Part shown: one piece after another, positions 1-6,891 of the stretch | How positions within the stretch are numbered: position 1 is the stretch's first letter | Layout: every line of letters begins with the position of its first letter | Assembly (NCBI GenBank): GCA_012270635.1 | Contig: JAAXHX010000286.1 | Span: forward strand, 1-12,777 | Direction of reading: 5' to 3' | Source: Dehalococcoidia bacterium | GTDB taxonomy: Bacteria > Chloroflexota > Dehalococcoidia > Plut-88900 | DNA: 12,777 bases | The notes under the pieces: generated by a model | The model's input: the letters and a program-made list of their open reading frames with translations, nothing else | What the model was told of the DNA's origin: nothing | The model's database searches: none | Made by a program: the position numbers and the translations under genes

Positions 1-246
1 AGGCTGAACGACTGCGGGCAGCTGATGACCGACCCCCAGCTGGCGGCCAGGGACTTCTGGGTGGACGTCGAGCACCCGTACGCCGGGCGTCAGACCTACC
101 CCGGCGCCCCGTTCAAGATGACCGAGACGCCCTACCAGGTGCACCGGGCGCCCTTGCTCGGAGAGCACAACGAGGATGTCTACGCGGACGACCTGGGCCT
201 GAGCCCGGAAGAGATCGCCCGGCTGAAAGAGGCGAACGCAATCTGA
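1..246 (+). CDS. CaiB/BaiF family CoA-transferase, C-terminal fragment (5' end outside window)
   Basis: An open frame runs from the first base to the TGA at 244-246 and encodes the last 81 residues of a protein that begins upstream of the window. The tail shows the usual end of family III CoA-transferases: a DPQLAARDFW segment, then a P-G-x-PFKM strand, then the APLLGEHNEDVY motif, ending in a short helix (EEIARLKEANAI). In this family these residues belong to the small domain and the returning C-terminal strand; the active-site Asp lies in the missing part. The next gene, another family member, starts 31 bp downstream on the same strand, so the two are probably co-transcribed. The ATG at 25 is an internal Met, not the start, because the family-like sequence continues upstream of it. 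Confidence 0.85.
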   Translation, partial: RLNDCGQLMTDPQLAARDFWVDVEHPYAGRQTYPGAPFKMTETPYQVHRAPLLGEHNEDVYADDLGLSPEEIARLKEANAI

Positions 247-277
247 CCCGCCGGAGACGCCGGCAACTAACTCATAT

Positions 278-1564
278 ATGAAGAACGGTTCCCACAAGGC
301 GGCGTTGAAGGGCGTGCGGGTCCTGGACTTGACCCGGGGCTGGGCGGGGCCCATAGGGGCCCGGTTCCTGGCGGACTTCGGCGCCGAGGTGATTAAGATC
401 GAGGCCCCGACGGGTCGGGGCCTGGCTCAAGTGGACCCTCCCCAACCCCTGAAATACACCCGGGTTGTCCACGCCACCTACCCCGACAACGACCCCGGCG
501 ACGAACCCTACAATCGCTACGCCCCCTTCAACGAATATCATCGCAACAAGCTGAGCCTCACCCTGGACCTGACCTCGGAGGAGTGCAAGGAGATATTCCG
601 CAAGCTGGTCCTCATCTCCGACGTGGTGCTGGAGAACTACAGCGCCAGGGTCATGAGGAACTTCGGGTTTGACTACGCCTCCCTCAGGAAGCTGAACCCA
701 TCGATAATCATGGTCTCCATGCCGGGCTTCGGGACGTACGGCCCGCAGGGACACTTCGTGAGCTACGGCAGCGACATAGAGCCCAACGCGGGGATAACGA
801 ACCTGATGGGGTATGCGGGCTCGGGGCCCATGCGTCACGGCGAGGCGTACGCCGACCCCAGCGCGGGGGTGCATGCGGCGGAAGCCATGCTGACCGCCCT
901 CTTCTACAGGCGTCGGACCGGCCGGGGGCAGTTCGTAGACCTGTCCCAAAGCGAGTCCATGATAGGGCTGATAGGGGAGCACATCCTGGCCTTCAGCATG
1001 AACGGGGAGGAGCCGGAGAGGATGGGCAACGAGCATCCCGTCTTCGCCCCGCACGGCTGCTACAGGTGCAGGGGTGACGACAAGTGGGTGGCGATATCCG
1101 TGGCCAATGACCGGGAGTGGAAGACGTTTTGCGAAGCGCTGGGCAGCCCCGAGTGGGCCACGTACGAGAAGTTCACCTGCCCGGAAGGCCGTCGCAGCAA
1201 CCGGGAGGAGTTGGACGCCCACATCTCCCAATGGACAGCCGAGAGGGACTACAAGGAGGTGATGCACTGGCTTCAGGCTAGGGGCATTGCCGCCGGGGCC
1301 CTGTTCACCAACCAGGACGTGGCCGAAGACCCCCACCTTCGGGAGCGGGGCTACATCTGGGATATAGCGCACCCCAGTACCGGCCCCCTGCCGTTTTTGG
1401 GTGCGCCCTTCCGCCTCTCCCGGACCCCGGCAGCGCTGTTGAGACCCGCCCCCATGCTGGGAGAGCACAACGAGTACGTGGCGACGGAGCTGCTGGGTAT
1501 GGAGGCGGCCCAGGCCGACCTGCTGCAGGAGGCAGGGCTCATGGTAACCAGGCCGCCGGTCTGA
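278..1564 (+). CDS. CaiB/BaiF family (family III) CoA-transferase, catalytic Asp present
   Basis: Complete protein of 428 aa, typical family length, expected to move CoA between carboxylic acids in the cytoplasm through an aspartyl-CoA anhydride. The N-terminal Rossmann-like segment GVRVLDLTRGWAGP (res. 12-25) is followed by LADFGAEVIKIE (31-42). The catalytic Asp is assigned to D193 in YADPSAG, 16 residues before the FYRRR helix end, as in formyl-CoA transferase-type proteins. Further motifs are GRGQFVDLSQSE (215-226), GCYRCRGDD (260-268) and the C-terminal MLGEHNEYV. Residues about 50-88 form a longer linker than in many members; the CaiB protein at 5564-6886 has a comparable one, so these two are probably the same subfamily. 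No good ribosome-binding site precedes the ATG (the nearest GGAG is about 21 nt away). It follows the upstream CaiB gene by 31 bp. Substrate unknown. Confidence 0.93.
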   Translation: MKNGSHKAALKGVRVLDLTRGWAGPIGARFLADFGAEVIKIEAPTGRGLAQVDPPQPLKYTRVVHATYPDNDPGDEPYNRYAPFNEYHRNKLSLTLDLTSEECKEIFRKLVLISDVVLENYSARVMRNFGFDYASLRKLNPSIIMVSMPGFGTYGPQGHFVSYGSDIEPNAGITNLMGYAGSGPMRHGEAYADPSAGVHAAEAMLTALFYRRRTGRGQFVDLSQSESMIGLIGEHILAFSMNGEEPERMGNEHPVFAPHGCYRCRGDDKWVAISVANDREWKTFCEALGSPEWATYEKFTCPEGRRSNREELDAHISQWTAERDYKEVMHWLQARGIAAGALFTNQDVAEDPHLRERGYIWDIAHPSTGPLPFLGAPFRLSRTPAALLRPAPMLGEHNEYVATELLGMEAAQADLLQEAGLMVTRPPV

Positions 1565-1594
1565 TGGGACGTATTCAAGGAACGAGAACAGACG

Positions 1595-2668
1595 ATGATG
1601 GACGCTCCTCTGTCCCCTGACGCCTGGCCCCTGCCGCGCCAGTGCGATTTCATCTCCAGGCTGTACTGGCTCTGGGTCGGGGGGATGACCGTTGTCACCC
1701 TGGCCCAGCATGGTGAAGAGACCGTTGTGAAATGGCGCTTCAAGATGCTGAACCGTCACCAGACCGGTCACTTCGTAGAGGGCCTCAAGAAGCTGGGAAT
1801 AGACCCCGACCGAGAGCCTCCCGCCGTGGTCGCGGCGAAATATCATTACTTCTCCAACGGCCTCGGCGGCCTGGACATGGAGATGGTGGAGGAGTCGCCG
1901 AAGAAAGCCTGGATCCGCTACAACTCACCCTACGTGCCGGACGGCACGGGGTGGCTTGCCAACCCTCCCAGCGTGGGCCGGGCGCCCTTCGAGGGCTGGC
2001 ATCCCTATAATGCCGTACGGCTAAATCAGCCGCGTCTTGGGTTCGTGCTGTGCAGGGGTTTCGCCGACGGCGAGCCCTACGCCGAAGGCTACTTCATGGA
2101 GTACGACCACGAGCTCGCCGAGGAGGAGCGCTTCAGGATCGACCCCTCGGAGACCATGCCCGAGTTCGACCCCGAGACCGCGCCCAGGCTCGACCCGCAA
2201 GTCTGGCCCCCGGACCGGATCGCCAAGTCCAAGCGCAATTTCGGTCGGGGGTACGTGGAGGAGTCGATATTGTCCCTTTTCGAGCTGCTGGACACCCCGA
2301 CCATCGTCAAGATTGTACGGAGGTCCTACGAGGGCATCGCCATCCAGTACGGCAGGCAGCTTCTGGGGGAACTGGGCATCGAAGGCGCCGACGCCCGCGC
2401 CCTGGCAGCCTTCATGAAACTCATGGCCGACATGGCCGGGGACGCATCCGAGCTTGTGTGTGTTTCGCCGGGCAAGTGCGTCCTGAGGACGAGCCGTCGG
2501 CGCCTCTTCGAGACTGGGGAGGCGCCCGCGGAGGTCCACCGGGCGATGTTCGGGTTCGTGGAGATGATGGCCAAGATCATGGGCCGTCGGATAAGGGCGT
2601 CCCTGACGGCCCTGAAGGAAGAGGGCGCGCCGCACGACGAAATGGTGTTCGAGGACGTGAGCGGGTAG
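1595..2668 (+). CDS. Conserved protein of unknown function with apparent internal domain duplication
   Basis: I do not recognise a named family with certainty. The frame gives 357 aa, soluble, with no signal peptide or membrane helix. It is rich in aromatic residues in the middle (res. 105-170, e.g. EGWHPYNAVRLNQPRLGF). Two halves look alike: LKKLGID (64-70), ESPKKAWIR (100-108), RAPFE (129-133) and FMEYD (167-171) are echoed in the same order by LGELGIE (257-263), VSPGKCVLR (290-298), EAPAE (309-313) and MVFED (350-354). This suggests a tandem domain of about 110-120 residues. The pattern faintly recalls L-2-amino-thiazoline-4-carboxylate hydrolase-like proteins, but that is a guess. The start is uncertain: ATG 1595 has AAGGA 13 nt upstream, while in-frame ATG 1685 and ATG 1745 would remove an N-terminal stretch (res. 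1-30) that looks little like the rest. It lies 30 bp after a CoA-transferase and before an amidohydrolase. Confidence 0.75.
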   Translation: MMDAPLSPDAWPLPRQCDFISRLYWLWVGGMTVVTLAQHGEETVVKWRFKMLNRHQTGHFVEGLKKLGIDPDREPPAVVAAKYHYFSNGLGGLDMEMVEESPKKAWIRYNSPYVPDGTGWLANPPSVGRAPFEGWHPYNAVRLNQPRLGFVLCRGFADGEPYAEGYFMEYDHELAEEERFRIDPSETMPEFDPETAPRLDPQVWPPDRIAKSKRNFGRGYVEESILSLFELLDTPTIVKIVRRSYEGIAIQYGRQLLGELGIEGADARALAAFMKLMADMAGDASELVCVSPGKCVLRTSRRRLFETGEAPAEVHRAMFGFVEMMAKIMGRRIRASLTALKEEGAPHDEMVFEDVSG

Positions 2669-2720
2669 CGTCCCGGATCCCGAGCGGCGTTGCCCACGAC
2701 CAAGACACGGGCCTCGTTTG

Positions 2721-2729
2721 TGCTAACAT
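2721..2729 (+). promoter_or_regulatory. Possible extended -10 element upstream of the amidohydrolase gene
   Basis: The 120-bp gap between the unknown protein (stop at 2668) and the amidohydrolase ATG at 2789 contains TGC-TAACAT, which resembles an extended -10 box (TGn followed by a TATAAT-like hexamer). No convincing -35 element lies at the proper distance; the nearest TTGCCC, at 2690, is 28 bp away. If used, it would give a leader of about 50 nt with a ribosome-binding site. A promoter here would separate the amidohydrolase/oxidoreductase pair from the upstream CoA-transferase genes. This is pattern matching only. Confidence 0.22.
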
Positions 2730-2776
2730 GAGCCGACCACAAAATTCAAGGAACCGGATGCGTGAGCGGGAAAATT

Positions 2777-2781
2777 GGGAG
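2777..2781 (+). promoter_or_regulatory. Ribosome-binding site selecting ATG 2789
   Basis: GGGAG lies 7 nt before ATG 2789, which begins a protein starting MREYDLVIRGG, the usual beginning of this amidohydrolase family. A GTG at 2762 in the same frame also has AAGGA 9 nt upstream, at 2748-2752. It would only add nine residues without family resemblance, so the ATG is preferred. Confidence 0.5.
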
Positions 2782-2788
2782 CTATGGT

Positions 2789-4483
2789 ATGAGAGAGTAT
2801 GACCTGGTAATCAGAGGGGGAACGGTTGTCGATGGTACGGGCGTCCCCCGACGCCGGGCAGACTTGGCGGTTAAGGACGGTCGGGTGGCGATGATCAGCG
2901 GCAACATCCCCGCGGGCGCCGCCAGGGAGATCGACGCTTCCGGCTGCATCGTTGCGCCCGGGGCCATAGACCTCCACACCCACTACGACGCCCAGCTCAA
3001 CTGGGACCCCTACGCCTCCCTCTCCGGCTGGTTCGGTGTAACCTCCCTCACCATCGGCCAATGCGGCTTCGGTTTCGCCCCCACCAGACCCGAGGACCGG
3101 GACCTGAACATGCGGATGATGGACCGCATCGAGGCGATACCCCTGAAGTCCATGAAGCTGGGGATGCGCTGGGACTGGGAGACCTTCCCGGAGTACCTGG
3201 ACAGCCTCGACCGCCAGGGCCTGGGGCTGAACGTCGGGGCGCTCTTTCCCTTCTCGCCCATGCGGGGCTACGTCCTCGGCATGTACGCCGCCCGGGAGCG
3301 CACTTCCGTAACTGACGAAGAGCTGAACGAGATGAAACGGCACTTCCACGAAGGGATGAAGGCCGGGGCTTTCGGCTTTGCCCTGGACAAGAACCTGGAG
3401 GACAGGGCCGAGGACGGGAGCGTTCTGCCCAGCGTCGTCGCTTCCAACGAAGAGTTCCTGGCGATGGCGGACATCATGCGCGGGTTTGGTGTGGGGCACA
3501 TAGGAGTCACCCTGGGTTCGGGCCTCGAGTTGGACGAGCGCATGGCCGTGCGAAGTCTAACCGGACAGCTGATGAGGAAAAGCGGACGCCCCCTGCACCT
3601 GCTGGATGCCCAGATGGGCGAGGGCAAGGAGTGGATGCAGGCGTGCCGCGCCGAGGGGCTCCCGCTGGTGACGCAGCTGGTCTGCACCCCCTTCGAGAGC
3701 GAGTTCAAGCTCTCGGAGTACAACCTCTACGACTACATGCCCAGCTGGGTGCAGCCCCTGGTGGGCAGCGCCGAGGAGCGCGCCGCCAAGCTGAGGGTGC
3801 CCGCCACCCGGGAGGCTATGAAGCAAGACGTGGAGAAATGGCCCCACTTCCGGACCACCTGGAGCATTCTCAGGATCCTGGAAACCGCCTTAGACCGGAA
3901 CGACGATTTCGAGGGAATGACCATCAGCGAGTTGTCCGAAAAGACGGGAAAGCATCCCGTCGACGCCTTCCTGGACCTGGCCCTGGACGAGGGGCTGGAG
4001 ACCACTTTTGCCCTGCCGACCCTGAGAGGCGAAGACATAATCGATAAGACGGCAAGGCGGCTCAATGACCCTTACGGGCACATCTCCGTCTCCGACGGCG
4101 GCGCCCACACCAGGTTTGCCACCGGCAGCACGTGGCCCGTGTACTGGCTCCAGTTCTGGATCCGCGACAGGGAGATCATGTCCCTGGAACAGGCCCACTA
4201 CAAGATGAGCGCCATGCCCGCCTGGTTCGCCGACTTCAAGGACCGGGGCGTTCTTCGCGTGGGGGCCTGGGCAGACATCATAATCTACAACCTGGACGAG
4301 CTGGGCTTCCTGCACGACAAGGTAGTCTTTGCCAACGACTTCCCCGGGAACGAGCGTCGGCTCATCCAAAAGCCCACGGGCCTGCGTTACACCATAGTCA
4401 ACGGCGCCGTCACCTTCGAGGGGAACGACTGCACGGGAGCGTTGCCCGGCAAGCTGCTGCGCAGCTGCGACATGGTGGGGTAG
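2789..4483 (+). CDS. N-acyl-D-amino-acid deacylase (D-aminoacylase) family amidohydrolase
   Basis: A metal-dependent amidohydrolase of 564 aa, a usual length for the D-aminoacylase/N-acyl-D-amino-acid deacylase group, which cleaves the amide bond of N-acylated D-amino acids or related compounds. It starts with the beta-sandwich signature DLVIRGGTVVDGTG. The first metal motif HTHYD gives H63 and H65. GQCGFGFAP follows with C92, matching the Cys metal ligand known in D-aminoacylase in place of carboxylated Lys. The catalytic-Asp segment is SDGGAH (D436). The C-terminal VLRVGAWADIIIYN strand closes the sandwich domain. There is no signal peptide, so it should act in the cytoplasm. A few motifs differ from classical D-aminoacylases (FPFSPMRGYVLG in place of the usual GH-x-x-LR region), so the substrate may not be a simple acyl-D-amino acid. 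The flavin oxidoreductase gene follows 24 bp later and is probably co-transcribed. Confidence 0.88.
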   Translation: MREYDLVIRGGTVVDGTGVPRRRADLAVKDGRVAMISGNIPAGAAREIDASGCIVAPGAIDLHTHYDAQLNWDPYASLSGWFGVTSLTIGQCGFGFAPTRPEDRDLNMRMMDRIEAIPLKSMKLGMRWDWETFPEYLDSLDRQGLGLNVGALFPFSPMRGYVLGMYAARERTSVTDEELNEMKRHFHEGMKAGAFGFALDKNLEDRAEDGSVLPSVVASNEEFLAMADIMRGFGVGHIGVTLGSGLELDERMAVRSLTGQLMRKSGRPLHLLDAQMGEGKEWMQACRAEGLPLVTQLVCTPFESEFKLSEYNLYDYMPSWVQPLVGSAEERAAKLRVPATREAMKQDVEKWPHFRTTWSILRILETALDRNDDFEGMTISELSEKTGKHPVDAFLDLALDEGLETTFALPTLRGEDIIDKTARRLNDPYGHISVSDGGAHTRFATGSTWPVYWLQFWIRDREIMSLEQAHYKMSAMPAWFADFKDRGVLRVGAWADIIIYNLDELGFLHDKVVFANDFPGNERRLIQKPTGLRYTIVNGAVTFEGNDCTGALPGKLLRSCDMVG

Positions 4484-4507
4484 GGGCACGGGCCACGACA
4501 TCCGGCC

Positions 4508-5437
4508 ATGGCTCGCGTTCAGTTTGGCATCACCAACCCCAGGGGAACGCCCCTGGGGATCGTCGACCCGGCGGTCCTGGCCGAGAAGGCGGAGGCCTGG
4601 GGCTACGATTCCTTCTGGGCGCCCGACCTTCTGAGCACTTCGGACCTGGACCCCCTGGTGCTTCTCTCGGGGGCGGCCACCCGGACGACGCGTATTCGGC
4701 TGGGAACGGGGGTGCTTATCCTACCGGCCAGGCCCCCGGTCCAACTGGCGAAAACGGCCTTGTCGCTGGACGCCGTATCCCATGGCAGGCTGATACTGGG
4801 GACGGGGCTGGGGAGATATTGGGGAGACCTGGAAGCCGCGCAGGTGGCCCCCGGGACCCGGGCCAGGGTGGCCGATGAAGCCATCGAGGCGCTTCGGCGG
4901 CTGGTGCACGAGACCAACGTGAGCTACGAGGGCCGGCACTTCAATTTCAAGGACCTGACGATACTGCCCAGGCCCGTGCGGGAAAATGGCCTGCCGATCT
5001 GGACTTCCGCATACTGGAACGGGAAGGTGGTCGAGGGTCCGCTAAAGAGGGCCGGGCGCTTTGGCGATGGATTCCTATACAGGGCGCCGCCCCGGCTCTA
5101 CAAGGAAGTCAGGGAGAGGATATCCGACTACGCCGTCTCCTTCGGGCGGGACCCCGGCGCCATGGAATGGTCGTGCTTCATGTTTGCCTGCATGGGCCCG
5201 TCCAGGGAGAAGGCCTGGGAGACTCTTGGCCAGGTGTTCCGCACCGCGCTGGGACGGGAACCCACCGACAAAGAGGAAGGCTGCTACGCCGTCGGCACGG
5301 TCGACGACTGCATAGAAGGCATTCGGCGTTACATGGATGTCGGGCTGAACCACATTGTAATCTCGGCGAAATGCCCGCCCGAGCAGGTGCCGGAGCTCTA
5401 CGAGGCCTTCGCCAAAGAAGTCATCCCCCGGCTGTGA
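4508..5437 (+). CDS. LLM class (luciferase-like) flavin-dependent oxidoreductase
   Basis: A protein of 309 aa with the single TIM-barrel architecture of bacterial luciferase-like enzymes, which use reduced FMN or coenzyme F420 to oxidise or reduce small organic substrates. Visible family features are LAEKAEAWGYDSFWAPD (res. 24-40), RIRLGTGVLILPARPP (62-77), the barrel segment SHGRLILGTGLG (91-102), and RPVRENGLPIW with GRFGDGFLY later on. The C-terminal GTVDDCIEGIRRYMDVGLNHIVI region is also typical. The sequence does not decide between FMN and F420, although F420-dependent members are common in this group and in Chloroflexota. The ATG at 4508 lies 24 bp after the amidohydrolase stop and has no clear ribosome-binding site, which fits translational coupling in an operon. 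It is the last gene of the plus-strand run and faces a convergent gene. Confidence 0.92.
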   Translation: MARVQFGITNPRGTPLGIVDPAVLAEKAEAWGYDSFWAPDLLSTSDLDPLVLLSGAATRTTRIRLGTGVLILPARPPVQLAKTALSLDAVSHGRLILGTGLGRYWGDLEAAQVAPGTRARVADEAIEALRRLVHETNVSYEGRHFNFKDLTILPRPVRENGLPIWTSAYWNGKVVEGPLKRAGRFGDGFLYRAPPRLYKEVRERISDYAVSFGRDPGAMEWSCFMFACMGPSREKAWETLGQVFRTALGREPTDKEEGCYAVGTVDDCIEGIRRYMDVGLNHIVISAKCPPEQVPELYEAFAKEVIPRL

Positions 5438-5461
5438 CGGGGCATCCCACATAATCGCCCT

Positions 5462-5536
5462 ACGGACAATTTCTCCGTCATTCCGGCCCCCGAGCCGGAA
5501 TCCATCCCCACCCTCCGTACATCCCGAATTCCGGGA
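5462..5536. repeat. Palindrome cluster between convergent genes (REP-like unit, possible bidirectional terminator)
   Basis: The 126-bp gap between two converging genes holds three inverted repeats: ACGGA/TCCGT (5462-5466 and 5474-5478), ATTCCGGC/GCCGGAAT (5480-5487 and 5494-5501, loop of 6), and TCCCG/CGGGA (5522-5526 and 5532-5536). The middle one, inside the context GTCATTCCGGC...GCCGGAATCC, resembles short palindromic units that many bacterial genomes carry in numerous intergenic copies. Since it reads the same on both strands and neither side has a gene, it could stop transcription from both directions, though no clear T-tract follows. Only one copy is seen in the window, so its repeat status is inferred. 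Confidence 0.45.
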
Positions 5537-5563
5537 GGTCTACCGATCAAGGGGGGCGAGGGT

Positions 5564-6886
5564 CTAGTCGTAGAGGTGGGCGGGGTAGTCCATGCCTATG
5601 TGGCCCGCGTCCTCCAGCCTCTTGTACTCCTCTTCCGTTAGGCCCAGAAGCTCCTTGTATATCATCTCGTTGTGTTCGCCCAGCATCGGGGAGGGACGCC
5701 TGATGGGATTCGGGGTCCGGGCCATCTGCCACGACATACCAGGATACGGGTGGACGCCCGTCGAGGGTTGATACAGCTCCTGGAAGAACCCCCGAGACTT
5801 CATGTGAGGATCGTTGAACAGCTCTTCCTGGTCGTAGACCGGGGCCGCGGGCACGTCTTCGCCCTGTAGCAGGTCCATCAGCTCGACGTGGTCCTTGTCG
5901 CGCGTCCAGGCGGAGATGTGGTCGTCGATCTCCTTCTGCCAGCGATGCCTGCCCAGCACGGTGGCGAACCGGCGGTCTCGGGCCCAGGGCGGGTCGCCCA
6001 TGACCCGGACCAGCCCCGACCACTCGTCGTCGCTCCCGACGGATATCGCCAGCCAGTTGTCATCGCCCCGGCACCGGTAGCAACCCTGGGGCGCCCTGGA
6101 GGGATGCGCATTGCCCAAAGGCCCTTGGATGCGGCCATTTAGCTCGTAATCGATGACCGATTCGGGTACGTGATGCACCACGGCCTCGGCGCTGGCCACC
6201 TCCACCAACTGGCCCTGCCCCGTTGCCCGGCGGTGGCACAGGGCCGCCAGGGTGGCGAAGGCCTCGCTGACTCCTCCCACGGCGTCGGCGAGGTAGGTCG
6301 TGCCCCGGACGGATATCAGGTCCCGGGCATCGGACAGGGATTCGTTCCTGTACCCTCGAATCCAGTTGTGCCCTGCCAGGGACTCCATTTGACGCCCCGC
6401 CGCGCGGTACGTGGCATAGGGCCCGTAGAGCCCGTAGGCCGGGAGCCGGACCATGATTATGTCGGGCCTCACCCGCCGGAGGGTCTCGTAGCCGGCCCCG
6501 AACTTGTCGTAGGTCTGGGGCACGTTGTTTTCCATCACAACGTCGGAGACGGCCACGAGTCTCAGGTAGGCTTCCATGCAGTCGGGGTCTGGGAGGTCGG
6601 AGGTAATGCTGAGCTTGTTGCGGGCGTGGACCTGGAACATCAGGTGCCGGTTCCAATGCCGCTCTCCCGGTATTCCGTCGGGATAGTCGTTGGCCCAGTT
6701 GGAGGTCGGCCTCTTGAAGGGCCTGATGTTCGGGGCCCGGGTGGCGCGCTGCATGAACTGGAGGGGCTCGACTCTGATTACCTCGGCCCCCCAGTCGGCC
6801 AGGAGCTGCGTGCCGAAGGGCCCGGCCCACGCCAGGGTCTGGTCGATGATGCGCACCCCGTCCAACGGGAGCCTGGGAGATGTCAT
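5564..6886 (-). CDS. CaiB/BaiF family (family III) CoA-transferase, catalytic Asp present
   Basis: A protein of 440 aa starting MTSPRLPLDGVRIIDQT. It carries AWAGPFGTQLLADWGAEVIRVE (residues 19-40), an extended linker (about 45-88), ARNKLSITSDL (88-98), YGLYGPYATY (151-160), the catalytic Asp D201 in YLADAVGG, GQGQLVEVASAEA, GCYRCRGDD and MLGEHNEMIY. The same GCYRCRGDD-x-W-x-AISV motif and a similar linker occur in the CoA-transferase at 278-1564. The frame is open upstream to 7279, but that extension overlaps the neighbouring gene and is low-complexity Arg/Pro/Gly sequence, so ATG 6886 is chosen. It lies only 5 bp after the stop of the upstream CaiB gene and has no ribosome-binding site of its own, which points to translational coupling and perhaps a two-subunit enzyme. 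Confidence 0.93.
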   Translation of the reverse strand: MTSPRLPLDGVRIIDQTLAWAGPFGTQLLADWGAEVIRVEPLQFMQRATRAPNIRPFKRPTSNWANDYPDGIPGERHWNRHLMFQVHARNKLSITSDLPDPDCMEAYLRLVAVSDVVMENNVPQTYDKFGAGYETLRRVRPDIIMVRLPAYGLYGPYATYRAAGRQMESLAGHNWIRGYRNESLSDARDLISVRGTTYLADAVGGVSEAFATLAALCHRRATGQGQLVEVASAEAVVHHVPESVIDYELNGRIQGPLGNAHPSRAPQGCYRCRGDDNWLAISVGSDDEWSGLVRVMGDPPWARDRRFATVLGRHRWQKEIDDHISAWTRDKDHVELMDLLQGEDVPAAPVYDQEELFNDPHMKSRGFFQELYQPSTGVHPYPGMSWQMARTPNPIRRPSPMLGEHNEMIYKELLGLTEEEYKRLEDAGHIGMDYPAHLYD

Positions 6887-6891
6887 GGAGG

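Noticed and set aside
272..1846. A long open frame on the minus strand opposite the CoA-transferase.
   Set aside because: It is antisense to a strongly recognisable gene, and its translation is rich in Gly, Val, His, Arg and Pro, as expected from GC-rich antisense sequence.
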